Assembly: GCA_963790245.1 (NCBI GenBank)
Contig: CAWBNP010000002.1
Location: 1,178,001 to 1,242,000 of the forward strand
Direction of reading: 5' to 3'
DNA from: JACCVG01 sp963790245
GTDB lineage: Bacteria; Actinomycetota; Thermoleophilia; Solirubrobacterales; Thermoleophilaceae
DNA: 64,000 nucleotides
Numbering within the stretch: position 1 is the stretch's first letter; each line of letters begins with the position of its first letter. Below are positions 43,337-51,252 of the stretch, piece after piece. The notes under the pieces are model-generated. The model was given only the letters and a program-made list of their open reading frames with translations, was not told the DNA's origin and did no database searches. Made by a program: the position numbers and the translations under genes.

Positions 43337-44248
43337 TCAGCCCTTGAACGTGGACGGGCCGGGGTCGCCGAACGGCTCGTCGCGTTCTCGGACCGCCTGC
43401 CTGAAGCCGGCCTCGGCGGCCCGCTGCTGGAAGCCGTAGCCCTCGGCGGTGTGGCGTGTGATCCCGTCGAGGATCGTGCCGAGCACCTGGGTCGAGTGGA
43501 GGCCGTTGGACATCGTCTCCTGGTTGATCAGCAGCTTCATCATCCTCAGCTGGTTGAGCGGCATCCGCGCGATCCGCTCGACGAGGATCTCCGTGCGCGC
43601 GTCGAGCTGCTCCGGCGTCGGGGCCTCGATCGCCAGCCCCCACTCGAGCGCCTCGGCGCCTGAGAGCGAGTCGCCGGTGAACAGCAGCCGCTTGGCGCGC
43701 TGCGGCCCCAGGCGGTGCGCCCACATCGACGTCGTCGGCGAGCCCCAGACGCGTGCGGGCGGATAGCCGATCTTCGCGTCGGCCGCGATCACCAGCAGGT
43801 CCGAGCAGAGCGCCATGTCGGTGCCGCCCGCGACGCAGAAACCGTGGACCTTGCAGACGACCGGCTTGCCGCAGTGGAACAGCGACATGAACGCCCGGAC
43901 GTTGCGGCCCATCATCGCGTAGTCGACCATCGGATCCCAGGTTCCGGACGGGTCGTGGTTGGCGGCCATCACGATCGGATCGAGCGGCGAGCCGGGCGGC
44001 GGGCTGACCTGCTCCTCCCCCAACCGTCCCTGTCCCTCGGCGCTCTCGACGAGGTCGTATCCGCCGCAGAACCCCTTGCCGTTGCCTGACAGCAGGATCA
44101 CGTGGACGGCCGGGTCGAGGTCGGCCCGCTCGACGGCCCGCTCGAGCTCGGTGACTAGCCCGCGCGTGATGCCGTTGCCCCGCTCGGGCCGATCGAGCGT
44201 GATCCGCGCGACGCGGTCGGCGACCTCGTAGCGGATCGGTGAGCCCAC
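43337..44248 (-). CDS. Enoyl-CoA hydratase/isomerase-family protein (crotonase fold)
   Basis: The start is set at GTG 44248 (303 residues), 7 nt after a TAGGCT box; the open frame to 44335 would run into the divergent small gene. Crotonase features: LDRPERGNGITRGL, oxyanion-hole region KGFCGGYDL, and 'VAGGTDMALCSDLLVIA'. The usual catalytic Glu pair is not seen: GGCE is GGTD and QPE is YPP. A 45702 paralogue in this window has the same pattern, so both belong to a non-standard subgroup. Confidence 0.85.
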   Translation of the reverse strand: MGSPIRYEVADRVARITLDRPERGNGITRGLVTELERAVERADLDPAVHVILLSGNGKGFCGGYDLVESAEGQGRLGEEQVSPPPGSPLDPIVMAANHDPSGTWDPMVDYAMMGRNVRAFMSLFHCGKPVVCKVHGFCVAGGTDMALCSDLLVIAADAKIGYPPARVWGSPTTSMWAHRLGPQRAKRLLFTGDSLSGAEALEWGLAIEAPTPEQLDARTEILVERIARMPLNQLRMMKLLINQETMSNGLHSTQVLGTILDGITRHTAEGYGFQQRAAEAGFRQAVRERDEPFGDPGPSTFKG

Positions 44249-44255
44249 GCCGCGG

Positions 44256-44261
44256 AGCCTA
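44256..44261 (-). promoter_or_regulatory. -10-like TAGGCT box, leaderless layout
   Basis: TAGGCT on the minus strand ends 7 nt before GTG 44248 of the crotonase gene. Confidence 0.45.
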
Positions 44262-44328
44262 GCGATGATCTCTTCGCCCTCCGAAAGCGAAAGGATTGTG
44301 CGTACTTCGAACGTCCAGGAGGCACGAG

Positions 44329-44625
44329 ATGGCAATTGCGACCGATGTGACCAAGCCGACGCTGTACGTCTGCCACGTTGACGAGAAGGGCGAGAAGCTG
44401 CATCCCTGCGCCAAGGCGCACGCCGCGCTCCACAAGGCCGGCGTCGATCACGAGAAGATCATCTACGGCAAGGGCAAGCCGTTCGGTATCGGCGTCAAGG
44501 GCACGCGGCCCGACGTCAAGGCGATAACCGGCCAGGAGAAACTGCCGGTCCTCGTCCTGCCCGGAGGCGACACCGTCGTCGGCGGCAAGAAGATCGTCAA
44601 GTGGGCAGAGGCTCAGGCATCCTGA
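44329..44625 (+). CDS. Small thioredoxin-fold protein (GST N-terminal/glutaredoxin-like)
   Basis: The start is ATG 44329 with an AGGAGG site; 98 residues. The pattern is that of a GST N-terminal or glutaredoxin-like domain: KPTLYVCHVD, KAHAALHKAGVDHEKI, the cis-Pro region EKLPVLVLPGG, and GGKKIVKWAE. Instead of CxxC it has two Cys eleven residues apart (CHVDEKGEKLHPC). It may be a stand-alone thiol-binding subunit. Its 3' end overlaps the next methyltransferase gene by 25 bp. Confidence 0.8.
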   Translation: MAIATDVTKPTLYVCHVDEKGEKLHPCAKAHAALHKAGVDHEKIIYGKGKPFGIGVKGTRPDVKAITGQEKLPVLVLPGGDTVVGGKKIVKWAEAQAS

Positions 44626-45632
44626 TCGATCGGCTCGTCGAGCAGACCTCCCCGCCGGAGGCGCTGCTCGTCCCGATCGTGCGGGCCGCGATCTCGCGGC
44701 GCGTGCGTGCTTCAGCGCGCGCTTGCGAAGGTCGTACAGACCCCGTCGCCGCCTTCGCGGCCGCTCGTTCGCGCGGTCCGATCGCGGTCGACACCGACGC
44801 CGCCAACGACCAGCACTACGAGGTACCGGCCGAGTTCTTCGAGCTCGCGCTGGGGCCGCGGCTGAAATACAGCTCGGCCCTTTACGAGCCGGGTACGACC
44901 GAGCTCGCCAGCGCCGAGCAGGCGATGCTCGATCTGACGTGCCGGCGCGCCGGGCTCGAGGACGGCATGGCCGTGCTCGACCTCGGCTGCGGGTGGGGTT
45001 CGCTGTCGCTCTGGATCGCCGAGCGCTACCCCAACTGCCACGTCACCGGACTGAGCAACTCCGCACCGCAGCGGCGGGCCATCCTGGGGCGGGCGGCCGA
45101 GCGCGACCTCGAGATCGAGATCATCACCGCGAACGTCGCCGACCTCGATCTCGGCGAACGCCGCTTTGACCGCGCGATCTCGATCGAGATGTTCGAGCAC
45201 GTGCGCAACCACGCCGCGCTGCTCGAGCGGATCGCGACCTACCTCGATCCCGCGGGCGCGCTGTTCGTCCACGTTTTCGCCCACGCCCGCAACGGCTACG
45301 AATTCGAGGACAGCTGGATGACGCGGCGGTTCTTCCGCGGCGGGGTGATGCCCGTCCACGGCTGGCTCGGTGAGCTGCGGTCCGCGCTCGAGCTCGCCGA
45401 TAGCTGGTGGCTCAGCGGGAGCCACTACGCGCGCACCGCAGACGCCTGGCTCGAGAACTTCGAGCGCAACCTTGGACGGGTCCAGACCGTCTTCGAGGAC
45501 GCCTACGGGGTCGCCGGGGCCAAGCGAGCGATCCGCGCCTGGCGGCTGTTCTTCATCGCGACGCGCGAGATCTTCGCCTACCGCGGGGGCGAGGAGTACG
45601 GGGTCTCCCACGCGCTGCTGCGGCCGCGCTGA
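44601..45632 (+). CDS. Cyclopropane-fatty-acyl-phospholipid synthase-family methyltransferase
   Basis: This 343-residue protein has a SAM methyltransferase core of the CFA synthase/coclaurine N-methyltransferase group: NDQHYEVPAEFFELALGP (about 70-87), motif I 'MAVLDLGCGWGSLSLWIAER', VTGLSNSAPQ, and 'FVHVFAHARNGYEFED'. The C-terminal WRLFFIATREIFAYRGGEEYG is conserved in the group. The N-terminal 60 residues are basic and family-poor. GTG 44601 is used. The substrate may be a lipid double bond or an amine. Confidence 0.85.
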   Translation: MGRGSGILIDRLVEQTSPPEALLVPIVRAAISRRVRASARACEGRTDPVAAFAAARSRGPIAVDTDAANDQHYEVPAEFFELALGPRLKYSSALYEPGTTELASAEQAMLDLTCRRAGLEDGMAVLDLGCGWGSLSLWIAERYPNCHVTGLSNSAPQRRAILGRAAERDLEIEIITANVADLDLGERRFDRAISIEMFEHVRNHAALLERIATYLDPAGALFVHVFAHARNGYEFEDSWMTRRFFRGGVMPVHGWLGELRSALELADSWWLSGSHYARTADAWLENFERNLGRVQTVFEDAYGVAGAKRAIRAWRLFFIATREIFAYRGGEEYGVSHALLRPR

Positions 45633-45701
45633 GCGCCCGGCCCGCCGAGCCAATTCTCCTGCTTCACTCCCTGACGACGAAAACAGGAGAATGGCGGACC
45701 G

Positions 45702-46598
45702 ATGGCCGATCTCGAAACACTCATCTACGCGGTCGATGGACCGATCGCGACGATCACGCTCAACCGCCCCGAGCGGCTCAACACGATCGTCCCGCCGATG
45801 CCCGACGAGTTCGAGGCCTGCGTCCATCGCGCCGTAGCCGACGACCGCGTCAAGGTGATCGTCGTTCGCGGCGCCGGCCGCTCGTTCTGCGCCGGCTACG
45901 ACTTCGCGGGCGGGTTCCACCACTGGGACGAGGGGCTGACGACGGACGGCGAGTGGGATCCGGGCAAGGACTTCATGTGGACGACCGCCAAATCTTTGGG
46001 GCCGGTGCCGAAGTTCATGTCGATGTGGCACTCGCCAAAGCCGGTGATCGCGCAGGTACACGGCTGGTGCGTCGGCGGCGGCAGCGACATGGCGCTCTGC
46101 GCCGACCTCGTGATCGCCTCCGAGGACGCGCGCATCGGCACGCCCTACTCGCGCATGTGGGGTTGCTACCTCTCGGGGATGTGGATCTACCGGCTCGGCT
46201 TGACGAAAGCCAAGGAGCACGCACTCACCGGGCGCCCGCTCTCGGGGGTCGAGGCGGCCGAGTGCGAGCTGATCAACCGGGCGGTCCCGTTCGACTCGCT
46301 CGAGCAGACGGTCCGGGAGGAGGCCGAGCGGCTGGCGCAGGTACCGGCCTCGCAGCTCGCGGCGATGAAGTTGGTCGTCAACCACACCTACGAGCAGATG
46401 GGGCTCGCCTCGGCCCAGACGCTCGGCCCGATCCTCGACGGCCTGATGCGCAACACGCCGGAGGCGAAGCGGTTCGTCGAGCTGGCGGAGTCCGACGGTG
46501 TCGGTGCGGTGATCAGCGAGCGCGACGGTCCGTGGGGCGACTACGCCTCGGCGCCGCCACAGCACCAGCCCGACCCGCGAAACGTGATCGAGCCGTAG
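45702..46598 (+). CDS. Enoyl-CoA hydratase/isomerase-family protein (crotonase fold), paralogue of 43337
   Basis: This 298-residue crotonase starts at ATG 45702 after an AGGAG site. Key blocks: ITLNRPERLNTIVPPMP, SFCAGYDFAGGFHHW (oxyanion loop), and 'VGGGSDMALCADLVIASEDA' followed by IGTPYSRMWG. As in the 43337 paralogue, the acidic residues expected to be catalytic are replaced (GGCE to GGSD, QPE to TPY). It probably acts on a branched or aromatic acyl-CoA; a simple hydratase role should not be assumed. Confidence 0.85.
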   Translation: MADLETLIYAVDGPIATITLNRPERLNTIVPPMPDEFEACVHRAVADDRVKVIVVRGAGRSFCAGYDFAGGFHHWDEGLTTDGEWDPGKDFMWTTAKSLGPVPKFMSMWHSPKPVIAQVHGWCVGGGSDMALCADLVIASEDARIGTPYSRMWGCYLSGMWIYRLGLTKAKEHALTGRPLSGVEAAECELINRAVPFDSLEQTVREEAERLAQVPASQLAAMKLVVNHTYEQMGLASAQTLGPILDGLMRNTPEAKRFVELAESDGVGAVISERDGPWGDYASAPPQHQPDPRNVIEP

Positions 46599-46694
46599 AA
46601 CGCAGGGGTGCAGTAATCGAGCTCGGTCGCCGCACTCGACGAACGATTGACCCCTCCACGGTGCAAACCCTTCATCGCCGCCGTGAGGGCGAGG

Positions 46695-49151
46695 CTAACG
46701 GAGCGCGTCCCGCACGACGCGCCGCAGAGCCGGCGCCCTCTTCGACAGCCGTTTGGTAGCCACACCCACGTACCGAACCTTGCCGCCACGCGCCACCACG
46801 ACCCGCCGTCCCGACGCGCTGACGCCGCCGTTCGCCGCCCGATCCCCCGGGCGCACCCCCCCCGCCCGGACACGGCGCGCCGAGCTCAGCACCAGCTCCG
46901 TCCGTCCGCGCTTCGTCAGCGCGGCCACGTACTGCGCGCGCCGCTCGCCCTGCACGCACCACTTCCAGGCGCCATCGCGTGAGAGCGGCTGGCCGACCCG
47001 CTCGAGCAGCCTCCGCGGGGCGACACCGAGCTTGACCGGCCCGAGCCCCGAGCGTTTCACACGGCCCCGTGGCCGCAAACAGCGGCGCTCGATGCCGCTC
47101 GCGCGCTCCCACATCTGCAGGTACGCCTCCGCGCCGCGGTTCATGTCGCGCAGCGGCTTCTCGCCGGCGATCTGGCGGATGTCCTCGATCCAGTCCGGGT
47201 AGAGGCCGTAGTGCGCGACGCCGTCGGTGTTGATGTCGAACACCCGCTGGCCGCTGCGCTGGCGCTGGAAGACGACCTCCCGGTCGTAGCTGCGGAACGG
47301 ATAGCGGACCGGGTTGGCGCCGTTCCCCGGGCGCGGGCCGCCCTGAGCTCCGAACCCGTTCATGTCCGGCCCGAAACCGAGACCGAAGGTGAAGTCGCCG
47401 TCCCGCAGCTTCCGGATCCGCTTCCACTGCTCGACGTAGCCGGTCGATGAGCCCGCGTATGGACCGATCACCCCACCGGCCCTCAGGATTCGCGCGTCCG
47501 AGGTCGGGTCCGCCCAGCTGTGACTCGAGACGACGCCCGAGTAATCCTGCGCCTCGACGATCGAGAGCAGTTGAGAGCGCGCACGAACGCTCATGTGGTC
47601 GGGGTCGATGATCATGCCGCGGTCGATCATCCGGTTGACGAGGTGCTCGCCGAGATCGCTCAGGCCGCGGGTGTTGCAGTGGGGTGCCCGCGGGTAGACC
47701 GGAACGGCGCCCGTCGGCATCCCCGAAAGCAGCAGTCCCGCTCCCAGCAGTTGGTCGCGGCCGTCGGGGAGGCCCGGCGTCAGCGAGCGGTCGTGGTCTG
47801 ATCCGGTGCAGGTCTGTGCCTGCCAGAACTTGCCGGTCTTGAGCAGGTTCGCACCGTTGATGGCCACACCGGTCGCGCCGCTGTCGAAGGCGACCCCTGA
47901 GAGCGCGTTGTCGAACTTGTTGACCAGCTCCATATCCCGCACACCGAGCTTCCAGACCTCGTCGAGCTGACGGTCGATCTGGGCCCGATCGCACGCCGGG
48001 CGGTCGTTGAAGACATCGCAGCCGAGCGGGCTCGAGACCTCGATCCCCAGCACGACCGCGAGCTTGCCGTCGTTGATCACCTTGCGCGCCTCGAACGGGC
48101 TCTTGACGATCCGGAAGAACCCTTTGCCCGGGCCGCCGGAGCGGGCATCGATATAGGCCTCGAGCTCGCGGATGCGCCGTGCCTGCAGGCGCACGGCGTC
48201 CATGTCGTCGCAGGAGTTCTGCTTCAGGGGGTACACGTCGCAGAGCGCCTCGTTCTCGACGAACAGGTTGACCATCAGCCGCAATCCGCCCTTCCAGGTC
48301 CGCTCCATCCAGCGGTAGTAGGTCTGCTCGTGGGTCAGCGAGTCGTGGCGCGGCCAGTCCTTGAACGTCGGCCAGCCGACGGGGTCGTGGAACCCGATCG
48401 GCGTCCCCGTCGATAGGACGTTCTCGAGCGCCGCGCCGACCCCCTGGCCGGCATGATCCGGGCAGTCGGTCAGGGCAACGGTCACGCCGCGAGGGCTCCA
48501 CGGGCGACCGCAGTGGACCCGTCCGCCGAGGAACTCGAACGCCATCGCGTGGAGATGGGTGTCGAGGAAGCCGGCGACCTCGCCGAAGGGAGTCTCGCCA
48601 CGCGCCGGGCGACCTGCGGCTGACAGCTCGATCTCCTGCTCGGCGGCGCACCCGACCGACTCCTCGGCGGCGAAGCTCGTCGCCCGACCAGCGTCGGAGC
48701 TCGTCAATCCGAGCTCGCCGTCCCCCGTGTCCGCGGAAACGGCCTTGTCTCCGTCGGGCTGGCGCAGGGAGAAGGTGGAGTCAGCCGCGGAATCGACCGC
48801 CCAATCAGAGCTGCCGCTCGCCTGAGGCTCCGCGCGAACGCCGCCGAGCGGCCCCGAGGACAAGACGCCGCCACCTCCTCCGACAAGCATGTAGCGGCCG
48901 AGGCCCGTCACCTGGAACAAGAACCGCTCGGCGCCGCCAGCGCCCGGTGCGTCGGCGCGGTATCCCGCAGCGGGTGTCTCGGCCACGTAGCGATCGGTCG
49001 CCTCGGAGCGGAGCACGTAACACCCACCGGAGGCGACCGAAGCTGCGCGAGCGTGGTCGTCCTCCTCGTGCGCCGCCGCGATTCCCGGGGCGGCTAACGC
49101 GCACAGAAGCGCCAGAACCCCGATCCGCCTCAAGATCGTCGCCTCCCCCAT
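46695..49151 (-). CDS. Large secreted amidohydrolase/M19-like metallohydrolase with N-terminal beta domain
   Basis: The start is ATG 49151 (818 residues), 6 nt after a TACCTT box. A signal peptide (about 5-26, ending GIAAAH) precedes a beta-trefoil or F5/8-like domain (about 35-170), then a TIM-barrel metallohydrolase: DTHLHAMAFEF (metal HxH), FHDPVGWP, VVLGIEVSSP, 'NRMIDRGMIIDPDHMSVRAR' and VVSSHSWADP. This resembles membrane dipeptidase (M19)-like enzymes. A C-terminal beta domain (about 690-818) follows. Substrate unknown; extracellular. Confidence 0.72.
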   Translation of the reverse strand: MGEATILRRIGVLALLCALAAPGIAAAHEEDDHARAASVASGGCYVLRSEATDRYVAETPAAGYRADAPGAGGAERFLFQVTGLGRYMLVGGGGGVLSSGPLGGVRAEPQASGSSDWAVDSAADSTFSLRQPDGDKAVSADTGDGELGLTSSDAGRATSFAAEESVGCAAEQEIELSAAGRPARGETPFGEVAGFLDTHLHAMAFEFLGGRVHCGRPWSPRGVTVALTDCPDHAGQGVGAALENVLSTGTPIGFHDPVGWPTFKDWPRHDSLTHEQTYYRWMERTWKGGLRLMVNLFVENEALCDVYPLKQNSCDDMDAVRLQARRIRELEAYIDARSGGPGKGFFRIVKSPFEARKVINDGKLAVVLGIEVSSPLGCDVFNDRPACDRAQIDRQLDEVWKLGVRDMELVNKFDNALSGVAFDSGATGVAINGANLLKTGKFWQAQTCTGSDHDRSLTPGLPDGRDQLLGAGLLLSGMPTGAVPVYPRAPHCNTRGLSDLGEHLVNRMIDRGMIIDPDHMSVRARSQLLSIVEAQDYSGVVSSHSWADPTSDARILRAGGVIGPYAGSSTGYVEQWKRIRKLRDGDFTFGLGFGPDMNGFGAQGGPRPGNGANPVRYPFRSYDREVVFQRQRSGQRVFDINTDGVAHYGLYPDWIEDIRQIAGEKPLRDMNRGAEAYLQMWERASGIERRCLRPRGRVKRSGLGPVKLGVAPRRLLERVGQPLSRDGAWKWCVQGERRAQYVAALTKRGRTELVLSSARRVRAGGVRPGDRAANGGVSASGRRVVVARGGKVRYVGVATKRLSKRAPALRRVVRDALR

Positions 49152-49157
49152 GCATGG

Positions 49158-49163
49158 AAGGTA
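49158..49163 (-). promoter_or_regulatory. -10-like TACCTT box, leaderless layout
   Basis: TACCTT on the minus strand ends 6 nt before ATG 49151 of the large secreted hydrolase. Confidence 0.4.
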
Positions 49164-49308
49164 GACGTTCGCGTGACGCACCGTTTCAAGCAGACTTCCC
49201 GCCCGGCTACGTTCGGACCTGAGCACCTATCTCCAGGTGCTCGCTGAAGAGCCCGCGTTCGCCGGGCGAACGTCGCGTGCGCAGGCGCCGGTGGGCTCTA
49301 TGACTCGG

Positions 49309-49533
49309 CTAGACCTGCGGCGGCTCGCGGTACCGGTCGCGCTCGACCACGACGTCGCCGCGACCTCGCGCCTGCTGCATCAGGAACAGCGAGAGGATCA
49401 GTCCGATAACGCCGACGACGATCAGGATCAGGCCGATCACGTCGAGCCTGAGGCTGAAGATCATCGAGTCGGCCACGCCCCACCGCAATATCGCCCCCGC
49501 GGCGATCAAGAAGATCGAAGTGCCAATGCCCAT
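49309..49533 (-). CDS. DUF6458 small membrane protein
   Basis: This 74-residue protein has two membrane helices (about 4-22 and 31-53). MGIGTSIFLIAAGAILRWGV followed by 'VIGLILIVVGVIGLILSLF' is the typical pattern of DUF6458 proteins, which are common in actinobacteria. A charged tail with Arg/Asp/Glu follows. An AAAGGA site precedes the ATG. Function is unknown. Confidence 0.85.
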   Translation of the reverse strand: MGIGTSIFLIAAGAILRWGVADSMIFSLRLDVIGLILIVVGVIGLILSLFLMQQARGRGDVVVERDRYREPPQV

Positions 49534-49663
49534 CAGAACGTCCTTTCGCTGGTTGCGAGGAGACCCTACCCCGACGGCGCAGTACTAACCGTCACGAAAC
49601 CGTCGGCCGCGCGCACTACGCTACGGCGCCGCCGCCGCTCGGTGGCCCCTCCGTGCTCCAGAA

Positions 49664-50482
49664 ATGTTCAGCCGAGCTCTCACCCCAGCCCCTGCCCTGA
49701 GGATCCCCGCGGCGCTCCTCGTAGCGATGGTGCTCTCGATCCCGGGGTCTGCCGCCGCGGCCGACGCTCCCAGCCCCGCCGACCTGGACGTCCGCTGGTC
49801 CTCCAAGCACGACAATCCGCACAACGCGGTCGTCCACGTGAACACCGAACGCAAGCGGGTCGCCCTCAGCTTCGACGACGGCCCCGATCCGCGCTGGACC
49901 CCTCGTTTCCTGCGGATGCTCGCCGCGCATGGCGCACGCGCGACGTTCTTCCTGACCGGTGCGCACGCGATCGCCAACCCGGCGATCGTGCGCGCCCAGC
50001 TCGCGCTGCGCCACGAGATCGCCAACCACGGCTACACCCACCCGAACTTGCGCCGGCTCGCGCCCGCGGGAATCCAGCGGCAGGTCGACGGTGGCGCGAC
50101 GGCGATCGTTCGCAGCGGCGCCCCGCGGCCGCGCCTGTTCCGGGCCCCATACGGCGCGTTCAACGAGGATGTCGGACGGGCCGCCGCCCGGTCCGGCGCG
50201 TTGATGGTCAACTGGGACCGGCCGCTCGATCCGCTGATCCGCGAGCACGGACCCGGACACGGGGCTCACGTCGCGCTTCGCCACATGACTCCGGGCTCGA
50301 TCGTGCTCGCCCACGACGGCACGCTCCACCCACGCCAGACGCTGCGCGCAGTCGACCGACTGCTCAGAGGTCTGCGCCGCCGCGGCTACGAGGTGGTCCC
50401 GGTCGGCGAGCTGCTCGGGCTGAACCGGCACCTGCCGGTCTTTGCGCGCGACTTCGGCCTACCGCTGAACGTCGGCGCCTGA
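49664..50482 (+). CDS. Secreted polysaccharide deacetylase (NodB domain)
   Basis: This 272-residue protein has a signal peptide (about 1-33, ending SAAAAD). NodB motifs: motif 1 'VALSFDDGPDPRWTP' with catalytic Asp and metal Asp, motif 2 EIANHGYTHPNL with both metal His, motif 3 RLFRAPYGAFN, and motif 5 'GSIVLAHDG'. It removes N-acetyl or O-acetyl groups from cell-wall polysaccharide. The neighbouring minus-strand gene is a degenerate sortase, an envelope-linked context. Confidence 0.9.
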   Translation: MFSRALTPAPALRIPAALLVAMVLSIPGSAAAADAPSPADLDVRWSSKHDNPHNAVVHVNTERKRVALSFDDGPDPRWTPRFLRMLAAHGARATFFLTGAHAIANPAIVRAQLALRHEIANHGYTHPNLRRLAPAGIQRQVDGGATAIVRSGAPRPRLFRAPYGAFNEDVGRAAARSGALMVNWDRPLDPLIREHGPGHGAHVALRHMTPGSIVLAHDGTLHPRQTLRAVDRLLRGLRRRGYEVVPVGELLGLNRHLPVFARDFGLPLNVGA

Positions 50483-50489
50483 TCGCCGG

Positions 50490-51179
50490 TCAGGGAGCGG
50501 CCGGCACGGCGATCACGACGCTACGGCGGTCGGGATCGCCCGAGCTCGCCGGGCGCGTGAGCACGAGTCGATCGCCGGGGGTTGCGAAGACGGAGGTGTC
50601 GGTGCGGTCGGCGGCGGTCCGGGTCTGGACCTCGTAGCGGACCGTGCCGTAGACCATCCGCATGTAGATCGGATCGCCCGGCTCGAGCGAGCCGATTCGC
50701 CGGAACGGGTCCTCGTCGGCGCGCGAGTCGCCGGCGAGCGCGACCAGCCCCTGCTCTCCGGGCACCGACGTTCGCGGGTAATGGACCGGGCCCTTCAGCA
50801 GCGTCCGCTGGGCCCCGCCTTCGTAGACACGGCGGTAGAGCCCGACCGACGGCGCGACGATCCACCCGAACGGCCGGCCGGTGCGCAGCCCGCTGGCGAA
50901 GTCGGCGGCGCGGCGGCCGAGTTCGGTGTCGACCGGCAGCGGCTGGGAGAAGGTCGTCCGCTCGCCCGGCGGAGCGGCGATCACCGCCGGAATTGCCGAG
51001 GAGACCGCGCCTTCAGAAGACCGCGACCGATCGCCGCTGGATCCGAACGAGATCACGGCGACGACGATCGCGCTCCAGAGAACGACGGTCGCGAGCGCGA
51101 TCGCGCGACCGGGCCTGCGGGCAGCCTCGGTGAAGCGCCCGACCAGATGCTGGGGAGAGATTGCTGCCACGCTCCTCAA
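50490..51179 (-). CDS. Sortase-fold protein lacking the catalytic His and Cys
   Basis: This 229-residue protein has an N-terminal membrane segment (about 26-46) and a sortase barrel recognisable from 'LLKGPVHYPRTSVPGEQGLVA' region (127-147; no more than family-like order claimed) and SLEPGDPIYM. The catalytic His position (AGHR in class E) reads AGDS with Asp151, and the Cys position (TLxTC) reads LTRP with no Cys anywhere in the protein. Only an Arg near 218-219 survives. The start may be TTG 51179 or GTG 51170. It is probably a surface-anchored binding or scaffold domain, not a transpeptidase. Confidence 0.75.
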   Translation of the reverse strand: MRSVAAISPQHLVGRFTEAARRPGRAIALATVVLWSAIVVAVISFGSSGDRSRSSEGAVSSAIPAVIAAPPGERTTFSQPLPVDTELGRRAADFASGLRTGRPFGWIVAPSVGLYRRVYEGGAQRTLLKGPVHYPRTSVPGEQGLVALAGDSRADEDPFRRIGSLEPGDPIYMRMVYGTVRYEVQTRTAADRTDTSVFATPGDRLVLTRPASSGDPDRRSVVIAVPAAP

Positions 51180-51252
51180 GTACCCGCACCGGGGCTCTTT
51201 TTCACACGCGGCATGGTCAGAAGATGACAGTGCCGGTCATACTGCGGCGACG

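Noticed and set aside
44712..46565. Long minus-strand ORF of 617 codons opposite the methyltransferase and crotonase genes
   Set aside because: High-G+C codon bias keeps the antisense frame open; the translation is Arg/Asp/Glu-rich without domain signatures, while the plus-strand proteins are clear family members.
46672..48651. Minus-strand ORF of 659 codons in another frame of the large hydrolase
   Set aside because: Same strand as the 46695 gene but a different frame; composition is Arg/Pro-rich and the true frame has a signal peptide and metal-binding motifs.
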